A stretch of 64,000 nt of DNA, taken from positions 1,116,001 through 1,180,000 of the forward strand of contig NZ_AP024897.1 of assembly GCF_024529975.1 (NCBI RefSeq), in the 5' to 3' direction. The notes beneath the pieces were generated by a model. It made no database searches and was not told where the DNA came from. It worked only from the letters and a program-made list of their open reading frames with translations. The DNA is from Vibrio quintilis. Lineage in GTDB: Bacteria; Pseudomonadota; Gammaproteobacteria; Enterobacterales; Vibrionaceae. Made by a program: the position numbers and the translations under genes. This document shows, piece after piece, positions 52,101-60,402 of the stretch; the first letter of the stretch is position 1; each line of letters opens with the position of its first letter.

Positions 52101-52446
52101 GGACATCCTCTTCGATATGGCTCAGGAAATGGGTTCATTTGAAGCGATGGGGATTGATCTCGAAGAAAAAGCTTTTCTCGATATTTTGATGTATATGCGC
52201 CAGAAATACGAATTCACTTACGATGACGACAAGATGCTCAAACTCGCACAAGAGATGAAAGTGATCGTCGATAACGTTGCCCAATACCCGGACTGGGCAA
52301 GCCGGGATGATATTAAAGCCAAACTCAAAGTGGATTTGATTTTACTCTTGCACAAATACGGCTTCCCGCCGGTGGCAAACGATGATGTTTATCAGAGTGT
52401 GCTGGAACAGGCGGAGAATTATAAGAAGAATAAACAGGATAGTTAA
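49150..52446 (+). CDS. hsdR: Type I restriction endonuclease subunit
   Basis: A 1098-residue motor and nuclease subunit. The N-terminal PD-(D/E)xK nuclease region contains GLPLVVFEFKSA (Asp-x-Glu-x-Lys type residues, about 195-205). The SF2 translocase has Walker A GATGCGKSYTM (about 335), the DEAH-like box CISDEAHRSQ, motif III GFTGTPI and the C-lobe VDMWLTGFDVPELDTIYIDKPL. A helical C-terminal domain follows (from about 880). All motifs are intact, so the subunit should be active. The ATG is preceded by CAGG. The stop codon lies five bases before the helicase gene. Confidence 0.95.
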   Translation: MSNTFTEAKLEQAIIELLGEQGYPHLPGADVVRADESDVLIESDLRDYLRQRYQPEGITAGEIDAIVRQLRTLPASDLYTSNKTFCQWLSNGFLLKREDRNQKDLYIELIDTRHLPAALTALFAEPASDNATAKTATQDRKVAEASVSYLPQPDSNRYCVVNQLKIEGVDGQDRIPDAILYLNGLPLVVFEFKSAVRENDATLYDAWQQIGIRYRRDIPQLFVYNALCILSDGVNNKMGNLFAPYDFFYAWRKITGFESTEKDGIDGLYTLLSGLFHPVRLLDVVKNFIYFPDSSRKEEKICCRYPQYYAARKLYFNIKQQRKPQGNGKGGTYFGATGCGKSYTMLFLARLLMKSVDFASPTIVLITDRNDLDDQLAKQFCAATGYIGDDTIISVTSRQDLRDKLQGIKSGGVFLSTIHKFTEDIELLSERNNIICISDEAHRSQVNLDKKVVIKYRDGVAVDKRETYGFAKYLHDSLPNATYVGFTGTPIDATLDVFGDPVDSYTMTEAVNDDITVRIVYEGRAARVILDSSKLQEVEQYYQDCEAAGASEYQIEESKKATANMNAILGDPDRLAALAADFVDHYENRVAEGSTVKGKAMFVCASREIAYDFYRQVEALRPQWFEKKQAVDGAMLTESDQKELMPLAMVQMVMTRGKDDEATLYQTLGTKEHRKALDQQFKNPKSNFKIAIVVDMWLTGFDVPELDTIYIDKPLQRHNLIQTISRVNRKFAGKDKGLVVDYIGIKSRMNQALAMYSKADKTNFEDIRLSVIEVKNHLDLLGQMFHRFDTRPYFSGEPRAQLDCLNQAAEFILQTKKGENRFMGLVKRLKAAYDVCCGSDDLSQDERDRIHFYIAVRSIIFKLTQGDAPDTAQMNQKVRELVAEALKSDGVEEIFSLGKQKADTIDIFDDDYLARINKIKLPNTKIQLLQKLLAKAISEFKKVNQLQGINFSKRFEALVEQYNERRENDVLNGEEFDTFSQEMTDILFDMAQEMGSFEAMGIDLEEKAFLDILMYMRQKYEFTYDDDKMLKLAQEMKVIVDNVAQYPDWASRDDIKAKLKVDLILLLHKYGFPPVANDDVYQSVLEQAENYKKNKQDS

Positions 52447-52451
52447 AAATA

Positions 52452-55400
52452 ATGATGACAAAAGAAGAACAGGATGCCCTGAATATTCTTGAATATTGGC
52501 ACAAAATTGAGTTTTTCAACTCAGCAGAGCTAGGTGATATTTCCAACGAAAAAAATGGTGCGATTCATTATCAGGGACAGGATTTATTTGATAAACCGGA
52601 TTGCTTACCCTGGATCAATAGGCAATATATTCGCCGCGCGGGTGAGAAGTATATGCCCGGTGAAGCTTATTCGTTCAAAGTGTATTTAGGGTTGTTTTTA
52701 CGGGCTGAAATATTTGAAGCCGGAAAGCAATATTTGCCTGATTACGAGGAGATGTTTCCAGAAAGTAAGCAGAAAAAGCAGGATGAAGGGTTGACCTGCT
52801 CCGTGATCCTACACGTCGACCAATATGGCAATATTGAACTGGATAAGACAGAAGTCTCGACCGCTCCCTGGGCGATTGGCAAAACACAACATAAGCGGCT
52901 GCATGAGCTTAAAATTGAAGCGTTTGACGACCAAAGCCAAAGGTTATGTGAGCATTTTGAAGAAATTTGTACCGTTGCCGATAACATTAAAGAGGAACAT
53001 CAGTTTCCCAAAGTATTGACGACTTACGAGTTGATTGAAATGACTAATTTCATTAGTGAGTGGGCTCAGTTCCAACCCGTATTAAAGAAAACTGTTCCCG
53101 GAATGATCATTGAGCTTATACCGGATAAGCGAAACAAATCGGAGTATAAGCCGGATATCCCCGATTTAACGTATTTGTCGCTGCCCGATTTATCTGATTT
53201 AGCAAAACGTATCGAAGATGAAAATGTCCGGACATCGGAACAGACTCAGGCAAATCAGGCCAATAAAGCGCCGAAAGAATCGGTATTCAGTCAACCTAAG
53301 ATTTCCATTTTAAATAGTTTTTATATCCGTGATATTGAGTTCATTATCGGACAGTTGAAAAAAGGAAAAATCGACGCCAATTCTGCGTTAGCGACGTATC
53401 TCAGCCATGTTCCTGCCAGAGAAAAGGATCTGTTGTCAAAAGTAGGACAGAAACTCATTCGTCAGCATTTATCGCTGGATATGACACCGAAAGGACGCTG
53501 GTTAGGAGATGATGAACACAGAATGAGTTTAATGCAGCAGTTTGCGATTAATACGCTGTATCAAGAACTCGATGGGCAGGGTGTTTATTCGGTCAATGGG
53601 CCTCCGGGAACCGGTAAAACCACGATGCTGCGCGATATTATCGCCAATAATTTGGTTGAACGGGCAAGGGTTATCGCTGGTTTTTCATCGGTTAAAGAAT
53701 CCGTTTCAGAGCACCGGAAGATAGAAATCGGCGACAGTTATATTGAAATTCCAGTCTTAAATCCAGCTTTAACAGGATATGACATGGTGGTGGTGTCCAG
53801 TAACAATACCGCTGTTGAAAATATCACCAAAGAATTGCCTCAATCCAAAGCGCTAGGTGAGGAATATCAATCTGCTGAATACTTTAAAACCGCAGCGCAA
53901 AAGCTCGCCGCTGAGCATCAGTACGACTCAAAAGGTAAGAAAAAACCCAGACTGAAGGCACTAGCGTCCGATGAAGATTGTTGGGGGCTAATAGCCGCCG
54001 CTATTGGTAATCAGACCAACCGAAACAAGGTCCGAGAGCGCCTGTTTTTCCGCAAACCTTGCGAAATGGATATTCAAGGTGGAGCTGAAGGCTATCAGAC
54101 TTTGTTTGAGTCCATTAACGCACAAGCGAAAACTATTCCCGATCTCAAGAAAGCATTCCATGATGCACAACAGGCATTTAAACAGGCTGAAAGCGAATTG
54201 GAGCAATGCTTTTCAGAGCTTGGGGTCTTGCAAAAAATTCACTCGAAACAAGGGTATTTAGCACGCTCCGAAAGGAAGCTGGCGAATCTTGAATACCGTT
54301 GTTTAAAGCTGGATGTCTTTATGACCCGTCTGCAACAAAAGAAACAGCCCTTATTTGATCTGTTATTTCCTAAATTCTGGAAGCAACGCGCTATCTTGAA
54401 GAAAATGACGATGCGTCTTGATGAGTTTCAGAAAAAGAAACGATTGATGATGAGAAAAATCGAAACGTTTAAACAGGAATTGGAGCGAGACATCGTACAG
54501 GCTCAATCGTTTTGTCACAAGTACCGCGATGCCGTGTTTGATGACGGTGAAGTGGATTTAGAAATCGCGGAGATTCAACGAACCGCTTTTGGCCACTGTA
54601 GAGAACTCAACCAAAAACGGGCAGCGTTGACGGATAAAACAATTGCGTTGCATCAGACTTGGTTGGTTGCGGCTTATAAACATTTTAATTTGGGTAATAA
54701 AAGTGTGGTTTTTTACATGCATAACGCACTGACTAATGGGATTAAAAAGCCGGAAGACAGCCAGGTGTTATGGCAGTGGCTGTTTATGTTTATCCCGGTG
54801 GTATCGTTGACTTTTGCATCTGTAGAGCGTCAATTTTCTAAATTCGGGCAGAATCAGATCTCGTGGTTATTTATTGATGAAGCGGGTCAGGCTTCCCCGC
54901 AGCAGGCAGTTGGCGCGTTGTACCGTTCGAAGCGGGCAGTTGTTGTCGGCGACCCGTTGCAAATTGAGCCGGTGTTTACCATTCCGCCGGAATTTGTCGA
55001 TGGTTTCGCCAGAGAAAGTCTGGGTGAAGATGAATGGAAAATTTGGTCTCCAACCAAGACATCAGTACAAAAGCTTGCTGACCGGATCAATCGCTATGGG
55101 ACGGAGATGATCTCAAAAGGTGAGTGGTTGGGAAGTCCTTTACGGGTGCACCGACGTTGTGATGAGCCGATGTTTAGTATTTCGAACAAAATTGCCTACA
55201 ACGAAAAAATGTTCCACGGCAATGAAAATCCAGAAGGCAAACCGCATCCGGTTTGGGGAAACAGTTGCTGGGTTGATATTTCCGGAGACGTGGATGGGAA
55301 GCACTATGTGGCAGAACAGGGGCAGAGTGTTGCCCGGATGATACATCTGTATTATCAGCAGACACGCCAGTTACCTGATGTCTATATTATTTCTCCATTT

Positions 55401-55790
55401 CGTAAAGTGGCGTATAGAACCAGAGAAGAAATATTTGATTACCTTTGTGGTCAGGGGCTGAAGAGCGCTGTTGTTGCTAAGTGGCTAACCGGACGTACCG
55501 GTACCGTTCATACATTTCAGGGAAAAGAAGAAAAAGCGGTTATTTTTGTGTTAGGAGTCTCGGAGGCAACCAAAGGTTCTGCCAACTGGGCCTCAGGAAA
55601 ACCGAATATTCTTAATGTTGCGGTGACTCGGGCGAAAAAACAGGTTTATGTTGTCGGGTCGAAACAGGTTTGGTCTGGGCTGAATCATTTTTGTGTTGCG
55701 AATGAGTTATTGAGTTCCGGCGATGAATTTATGAGTCATTTGCAATTAACTTGTGAGGCTGAACAAGAGCTACTGTTTGCGGAAAGTTGA
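52452..55790 (+). CDS. SF1 helicase (DNA2/NAM7-type), 1112 aa
   Basis: A large superfamily 1 helicase. After an N-terminal region of ~370 residues of unknown function (with a cluster of Lys/Glu helices), Walker A is NGPPGTGKTTMLRDI (about residue 380). Coiled-coil-like helices occupy about 570-720 (QAFKQAESELEQC to FKQELERDIVQAQ). Walker B is LFIDEAGQASPQ (about 806), then VVGDPLQIEP, and the C-terminal motifs GTVHTFQGKEEKAVIF and NVAVTRAKKQVYVVG. Upf1/DNA2-like proteins act on DNA or RNA; similar ones occur in defence islands. It starts five bases after hsdR, so it is probably cotranscribed. Its exact role is unknown. Confidence 0.87.
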   Translation: MMTKEEQDALNILEYWHKIEFFNSAELGDISNEKNGAIHYQGQDLFDKPDCLPWINRQYIRRAGEKYMPGEAYSFKVYLGLFLRAEIFEAGKQYLPDYEEMFPESKQKKQDEGLTCSVILHVDQYGNIELDKTEVSTAPWAIGKTQHKRLHELKIEAFDDQSQRLCEHFEEICTVADNIKEEHQFPKVLTTYELIEMTNFISEWAQFQPVLKKTVPGMIIELIPDKRNKSEYKPDIPDLTYLSLPDLSDLAKRIEDENVRTSEQTQANQANKAPKESVFSQPKISILNSFYIRDIEFIIGQLKKGKIDANSALATYLSHVPAREKDLLSKVGQKLIRQHLSLDMTPKGRWLGDDEHRMSLMQQFAINTLYQELDGQGVYSVNGPPGTGKTTMLRDIIANNLVERARVIAGFSSVKESVSEHRKIEIGDSYIEIPVLNPALTGYDMVVVSSNNTAVENITKELPQSKALGEEYQSAEYFKTAAQKLAAEHQYDSKGKKKPRLKALASDEDCWGLIAAAIGNQTNRNKVRERLFFRKPCEMDIQGGAEGYQTLFESINAQAKTIPDLKKAFHDAQQAFKQAESELEQCFSELGVLQKIHSKQGYLARSERKLANLEYRCLKLDVFMTRLQQKKQPLFDLLFPKFWKQRAILKKMTMRLDEFQKKKRLMMRKIETFKQELERDIVQAQSFCHKYRDAVFDDGEVDLEIAEIQRTAFGHCRELNQKRAALTDKTIALHQTWLVAAYKHFNLGNKSVVFYMHNALTNGIKKPEDSQVLWQWLFMFIPVVSLTFASVERQFSKFGQNQISWLFIDEAGQASPQQAVGALYRSKRAVVVGDPLQIEPVFTIPPEFVDGFARESLGEDEWKIWSPTKTSVQKLADRINRYGTEMISKGEWLGSPLRVHRRCDEPMFSISNKIAYNEKMFHGNENPEGKPHPVWGNSCWVDISGDVDGKHYVAEQGQSVARMIHLYYQQTRQLPDVYIISPFRKVAYRTREEIFDYLCGQGLKSAVVAKWLTGRTGTVHTFQGKEEKAVIFVLGVSEATKGSANWASGKPNILNVAVTRAKKQVYVVGSKQVWSGLNHFCVANELLSSGDEFMSHLQLTCEAEQELLFAES

Positions 55791-55833
55791 TGAGTGGAAA
55801 TTCACCAGAAATCATGAATAAGGAGAATTTTGA

Positions 55834-56022
55834 ATGACAAAGGCAGTTGATTTCATCAAGCTTTTATCTGAGCGCGATGAACTGCAATGGTTATATGACG
55901 ATGTCGTGAGTACCATTCGACAAGGGTTGGTTGAGGAAGCTAATTCTCAAGACCCGGATAAATTTGAGCTGATTGATGTCTCTGTCCTTATTGAAAGAAA
56001 GCAGATTCTCACTGATTCATAA
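55834..56022 (+). CDS. Small acidic protein of the defence-like operon (62 aa)
   Basis: A 62-residue acidic helical protein (TKAVDFIKLLSERDELQWLY, then DDVVSTIRQGLVEEAN), of no recognised family. A strong AAGGAG precedes the ATG, and it lies 43 bases after the helicase and 23 before the peptidase gene, so it is very likely a real gene. It could be an adaptor or an inhibitor of a neighbouring protein, but this is a guess. Confidence 0.68.
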   Translation: MTKAVDFIKLLSERDELQWLYDDVVSTIRQGLVEEANSQDPDKFELIDVSVLIERKQILTDS

Positions 56023-56045
56023 CATTTAAACTGGACCTCACCTCA

Positions 56046-56900
56046 ATGACAATGAACCAAGGATTACGCTTAGAAATACATCAGAACCTTGTAAGACTGA
56101 AGCACAATATTCCTGATGAACAGCCGCCAGATAACGTTCAACTTTATACAGATCATGATATTCATATGGAGGCGGGTGATATTCTTTTCTCACGAAGCAA
56201 CGCTTTCACAAGCGGCTTTATTTGCTTCTTTACTAAGAGTGACTGGAGTCATGTTGCAATTGCAATCAGCAGTCATTGTGTTTTAGAAGCCACTACAGAA
56301 AAGGGTGTTGACGATATTTCTCTGGAAGAGTTCTTGGGTAATAATCACTCAGTGATTTTATTCCGGCGCCCCCAGGAAGATGCGCTCTCAGCAGATCAGA
56401 AAGAAAAGCTGCAAGAGTTTGTGTCATCGATGAAAGGGAAAGAGTACACCGTTATGCATGCTGGATTGACAGTTTTTCATAAATTCATTTTGTTTTTGGT
56501 GAGTGCAGCTGCTTTATATCCCCCAGTTTTCGATTTATTCATCGATCCTCAACAAGTCAGTCTGGCTAAATTTGTTGCATGGATCGTGTGGAGTTTATGT
56601 TGTGGCTTATGGGGCGGGGTTTTTATTCGGTGCTTACGTAGCCAACGGGGTGTTGCTATGACAGAAAGAATCTATTGTAAAACAAGATTGGGACGAGCTG
56701 TGGTCAAAAAGAAATACGACATGTTTTGTTCAAGGTTGGTTTTACGAGCCGATCTAGATATCGGAGGGCCGCTTGCTGCGCTCACTCCGGGAGAAATGGA
56801 AGTTCACCCTGAACATCTCTTCAAGGCATGCGATAAGCTATGGGGTAAACCCATTCTGATAAAAAATGCTCAATTGAATAATCGTAAAACAAAGTCGTAG
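56046..56900 (+). CDS. Membrane-inserted permuted papain-like (YiiX/DUF830-type) protein
   Basis: A 284-residue protein with the circularly permuted NlpC/P60 fold. AGDILFSRSNAFTSGFI and WSHVAIAI (catalytic His about residue 79) come early; the probable nucleophile lies late, in MFCSRLVLRA (Cys about 232), as in the YiiX 'CSELV' motif. Between them sit two long hydrophobic segments (HKFILFLVSAAALYPPVF and LAKFVAWIVWSLCCGLWGG, about residues 145-200), an insertion that would anchor the enzyme in the membrane. The family acts as amidase, thioesterase or acyltransferase. The position in a restriction operon is unusual. No strong ribosome-binding site precedes the ATG. Confidence 0.75.
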   Translation: MTMNQGLRLEIHQNLVRLKHNIPDEQPPDNVQLYTDHDIHMEAGDILFSRSNAFTSGFICFFTKSDWSHVAIAISSHCVLEATTEKGVDDISLEEFLGNNHSVILFRRPQEDALSADQKEKLQEFVSSMKGKEYTVMHAGLTVFHKFILFLVSAAALYPPVFDLFIDPQQVSLAKFVAWIVWSLCCGLWGGVFIRCLRSQRGVAMTERIYCKTRLGRAVVKKKYDMFCSRLVLRADLDIGGPLAALTPGEMEVHPEHLFKACDKLWGKPILIKNAQLNNRKTKS

Positions 56901-56925
56901 CTGAAAGATTGAACAACGAGGCAGT

Positions 56926-57810
56926 ATGGCAAACATTGGCAAAAGTATGCGCATTTTTTTCGCAGATGGCAGTCCGGCAGGGCTGCGACAAGTGGAGGTC
57001 GGTAATTGGTCGGGGCTGGCGTTAGCTTGCCCACGGACGCGGTTTTCTGAGTTGGTTGACTGGCCGGAATCTCAACGCCCCGGCGTGTATTTTTTACTGG
57101 AGAAAGCTTCCGGTGAAGAAGGAAATCAGGTGTATATCGGTGAGTCTGAAAATATCCTCAAACGGCTGGCGAGTCATGATCGGGATCGGGAATTCTGGAA
57201 TGAAGTGATTATCTTCACCAGCAAGGATGAAAACCTGACTAAATCGCATATCAAATACCTTGAGGCGAGGCTGATAGAACTGACCCAATCAGCAGCGCGT
57301 TATACGCTAGAGAATGGTAATAATGCGACGAAATCGTGCCTGCCACGCGCTGATAGGTCAGATATGGAAGGATATATCGATTTCATTCAACTGGTACTTG
57401 GCAGTTTGGGACACAAGTTGTTAGAGCCCATCTCAAAAATTTCGGTCGAGACAAAAAATGATGTTGACTCTGTCTCGCAATATGAACTGTCTTTTGAAGT
57501 CAATAAACTGACTGCAACAGGTCGGATGGTAGATGATGGTTTTCTGTTACTTAAAGGATCTCTGGTAGTAGAAAAGTCTTCTCAGAGTATGCCCGGTAAA
57601 GTGCGACACATTAAACAAACATGGATTGAGAACGGTACGCTTAAAAGTGAAGGAAATGGATATTTACTGACACAGGATAAACTCTTGAGCTCATCTTCTT
57701 ATGCCGCTTCATTTGTCGCTGGTAGTAGTCGAAGCGGTCCGCAAAGTTGGAAAACTTCGGCAGGGGAAAACCTCAAAGATTTGGAAGCAAGGCTGTTGGG
57801 GCAATCTTGA
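56926..57810 (+). CDS. GIY-YIG nuclease-domain protein
   Basis: A 294-residue protein. The GIY-YIG nuclease core is seen as PGVYFLLEKASGEEG and NQVYIGESENILKRLASHD (the Gly-Val-Tyr ... Val-Tyr-Ile-Gly variant, residues about 47-85), and the catalytic Glu may be in KYLEARLIEL. The C-terminal half (from about 190) contains FEVNKLTATGRMVDDGFLLL and a final KSSQSMPGK region that resemble the DUF4357 domain. Such proteins are often found beside type I restriction genes. ATG follows GAGG, 25 bases after the peptidase gene. Confidence 0.82.
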   Translation: MANIGKSMRIFFADGSPAGLRQVEVGNWSGLALACPRTRFSELVDWPESQRPGVYFLLEKASGEEGNQVYIGESENILKRLASHDRDREFWNEVIIFTSKDENLTKSHIKYLEARLIELTQSAARYTLENGNNATKSCLPRADRSDMEGYIDFIQLVLGSLGHKLLEPISKISVETKNDVDSVSQYELSFEVNKLTATGRMVDDGFLLLKGSLVVEKSSQSMPGKVRHIKQTWIENGTLKSEGNGYLLTQDKLLSSSSYAASFVAGSSRSGPQSWKTSAGENLKDLEARLLGQS

Positions 57811-57933
57811 AATGTATCAGGGGTAGGTACTCATGTTACTGAAACCACAAAACGCATTCGCGCACCAACCTGAACCAAATCAGTTTGGTATACTGCAATT
57901 TCCAACCGCGAGTCGCCGAGTACGGAACCACAA

Positions 57934-59061
57934 ATGACCCTCGAACATTACACCGATAAATTCAGCCGCCTGAATATGGACACCAAAGGCACTCATAAAC
58001 GGCCGCACAAGGTGTGCATGTTGCTGGCGGTGATGGAGCTGATTGAACTCGGGGTGATTGCCACCAACCGGATTGAATTTAATGCTGCCTTGAAAGACCG
58101 TTTCACCCATTACTTTAACCAGCGACGGCGTGATAACGACAGAGATACCCCGGAAAACCCGTTTTATCATCTGAAAAGTGAGGGCTTCTGGCATCTGGCT
58201 TATCAGTCCGGTGTCAATCCGGCTTCGGTTACGGGCTATTCAAAGAAAAATGTTTCCCATGCCTTTCTTGATGATGCGCTGTTCACCTTCATGCAAAGCG
58301 CGATTACCCGTAACGATCTCAAAGATGCCTTGAATCAGAATCTGTCTGATCTGGCATTTCTATATCGCCAGTGGCTGCTGGATACCGGCCGCTCCCCGGA
58401 AACGGTAGACATTTATTGCCAGGTGATTGAAAACGACTTGCCGCTTTGGTTACAGCAACAGCAACTGAGCGATGTTCCGGTGGTGGAAATCAAATCCTTC
58501 CGGGAGTTTCATCAGCTGGCAATGAAAATCAATATGGCTGAACCAAAGCAGGTGAAAGACTCCCGTACACACGGGCTGTTTTCCGAAGTGGTCGAATCTT
58601 ATCTTGGTTTCCTGAAAGATTTCACCCAGGTCGATCTGCAACAGGATATCAATCAGATTATGGATGACCCACGGCTGACGCCCACCGAAAAGGAAATCCT
58701 GGTCAAGACCCGGATGGGGCAGGGCACCTATCGCCGGCAGTTGATTGACTTATGGCACGGCTGCGCCGTGACCGGGTATTGCAATACACAAATGCTGGTG
58801 GCGTCGCATATCAAACCGTGGCGGGCATCAACACCGGATGAAAAGCTCGATAAATACAACGGCCTGCTGTTGGTGGCCAATCTGGATAAGGCGTTTGATC
58901 TGGGCTTCATCTCTTTTGACGAAAAAGGCCGGGTGATGATTGCCAGTGTTCTGGAATCCCCGGATGTGTTGGGTATTGAGGAAAATATGTCGGTGAGTTT
59001 ACTCCCCGCGCACCAAAATTATCTCGGCTATCACCGGGCGGAATTGTTTAAGGGGCGTTAA
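57934..59061 (+). CDS. HNH endonuclease (McrA-like) protein
   Basis: A 375-residue protein. An N-terminal ~150-residue domain (KFSRLNMDTKGTHKRPHKV, ELGVIATNRIEFN, RDTPENPFYHLKSEGFWHL) resembles those in front of type IV-like HNH nucleases. The C-terminal HNH_2-type domain has CAVTGYCNTQMLVASHIKPW (with His) and YNGLLLVANLDKAFDLGFISF. Similar proteins are annotated 'HNH endonuclease' and suspected to cut modified or foreign DNA. A 123-base gap with possible promoter (TTGGTATACTGCAAT) precedes it, so it may be transcribed on its own. It ends the plus-strand block. Confidence 0.83.
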   Translation: MTLEHYTDKFSRLNMDTKGTHKRPHKVCMLLAVMELIELGVIATNRIEFNAALKDRFTHYFNQRRRDNDRDTPENPFYHLKSEGFWHLAYQSGVNPASVTGYSKKNVSHAFLDDALFTFMQSAITRNDLKDALNQNLSDLAFLYRQWLLDTGRSPETVDIYCQVIENDLPLWLQQQQLSDVPVVEIKSFREFHQLAMKINMAEPKQVKDSRTHGLFSEVVESYLGFLKDFTQVDLQQDINQIMDDPRLTPTEKEILVKTRMGQGTYRRQLIDLWHGCAVTGYCNTQMLVASHIKPWRASTPDEKLDKYNGLLLVANLDKAFDLGFISFDEKGRVMIASVLESPDVLGIEENMSVSLLPAHQNYLGYHRAELFKGR

Positions 59062-59661
59062 CCTATCCGCCCCTGAAAAGTATCATTCCCTAACTCACTT
59101 CACTTCTCAATCCAGCTCCTCATCATTTGGAGACGAACAGAAATCCGTTATGATTGCATTAAAATTTTCTTTCCCGACAGTGACCGGATCAAATGTGGTT
59201 CGCACCAACCCCGACCTCCACTGATTCCCCAAACATCCCCGCATGCAGTGTTCAAACGAGCAGATAGGCCAGCTTTTGTTTTTTCATCAAGCGAATCCCG
59301 GATTCAAACAGACAGAGATACAAAGAACAAACCGTCACGACGACGGTTTGAAGCTTTTCAGGACAGGAAGTCCTTAAAAGCTGGTTCTGACCAGCGCGTT
59401 GTGAACTCAATAAAAAAGGAATTTTTGGTCCGTTTTTGTTCCTTCAAAAATAGCCTTGGCCGCGTTCGCTGAAGTGAAAAAAATCGATGCAGGCAGGCGC
59501 GGACGAAACCCGATCCGGACTCAGGTTTGATCGCCTTATATAACAACAGTCCCACTTTGATCCGAAAGGCAGGACCTGCCTGCCATTGCAGTGACCTGAT
59601 GAGGTGGGGCCATCATGCCGCTACTTCTCTCCCCGCAGAAAAAATGCAGAAAATACAAATT
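59062..59661. other. Structured gene-free stretch
   Basis: About 600 bases without a supported gene. It contains a perfect nine-base hairpin CAAACCGTC / GACGGTTTG (59328-59350), directly followed by a second, imperfect one (AGCTTTT-AGGAC / GTCCT-AAAAGCT, 59352-59382), and a short GGCAGG / CCTGCC stem (59568-59580). Open frames here have no ribosome-binding sites. It may be a small RNA or the border of the defence block. No att site or tRNA was recognised. Confidence 0.45.
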
Positions 59662-59710
59662 AAAAGCCACCGTCCCAATTAATCTGTGGTTTTTGCCTTG
59701 GAGTGGCTTT
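59662..59710 (-). terminator. Weak terminator candidate after the beta-barrel gene
   Basis: On the minus strand AAAGCCAC and GTGGCTTTT (the arms at 59703-59710 and 59662-59669) pair across a long loop and are followed by TTAATTTGTATTTT. It begins nine bases beyond the stop codon. The long loop makes it a weak candidate. Confidence 0.4.
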
Positions 59711-59718
59711 GACTTGTA

Positions 59719-60273
59719 TCAGAAACGCATCTTTACGCCGAAGTTGGTGGTTGTCAGATCCACGTCTTCCATCGATAAGTACTGTAGACCGAGGTTGACT
59801 GAAAGCGGCTCTGAAATTTGGTATTCCCACCCGGCACGAATGACATAACCGAAACCATCATCATCCACTAATTTGCTTGAATCATGCGTAAGTTCAACGT
59901 TGTTGTAGTTCAGCCCAAGGGAGCCGTAGAGTCGGTGATTCTGAAACAGATTTAAGTAAGTGACTGCACTGACAGAGGCTGCGGTATAGTCTAACTTCGC
60001 ATCTTCTTTCGTTGCTGAGCCTATTGTTGAAGTTTTAATACTGCTTCCGTCCCCGGTGTGTAAACCGAAGCTGATCCCCAGATAGGGCATCAGGCTTCTT
60101 TCGTAGTACAGTGAGCCCGTCCAGGATACATCTGTTGAATCATCACCTGATGCTTTGTCGTATTTTAACGAGCCCAGTCCAACTTCTGCACCGATCGCAT
60201 TGCCTTGGGCATTTGTTTGTGCACTTGTTGCCATCACAATTAGCATCATGCTTAGAATTACATTTTTTTTCAT
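59719..60273 (-). CDS. Small outer-membrane beta-barrel protein
   Basis: A 184-residue outer-membrane protein with a signal peptide (NVILSMMLIVMATSAQTNAQ) and alternating amphipathic strands ending in FGVKMRF, with the terminal Phe needed for barrel insertion. The length and pattern fit an eight-stranded barrel (OmpW/OmpX/Ail-like). ATG 60273 follows AGAGG. It lies 130 bases downstream of the sensor kinase gene on the same strand and may be part of its regulon. Function (permeability, adhesion or resistance) cannot be decided. Confidence 0.82.
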   Translation of the reverse strand: MKKNVILSMMLIVMATSAQTNAQGNAIGAEVGLGSLKYDKASGDDSTDVSWTGSLYYERSLMPYLGISFGLHTGDGSSIKTSTIGSATKEDAKLDYTAASVSAVTYLNLFQNHRLYGSLGLNYNNVELTHDSSKLVDDDGFGYVIRAGWEYQISEPLSVNLGLQYLSMEDVDLTTTNFGVKMRF

Positions 60274-60402
60274 TGGGTTACCTCTGTTCAATGACTAAAC
60301 CATCTGTTGGTGTGGTTATTTTAAAGAGGGATAAACAGAGCGTATGTAACCCATGTGTGACCGATTGTGACGGTTTGAGACATCCCAAAAGCCCTGCTTG
60401 AT

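Noticed and set aside
46079..59061. Prophage or plasmid origin for the restriction block
   Set aside because: No integrase, structural phage gene, replication or transfer gene, or attachment site was identified at either side.
59248..59555. Open frames of 65-75 codons on both strands in the structured spacer
   Set aside because: They overlap on opposite strands, lack ribosome-binding sites and follow hairpin sequence.
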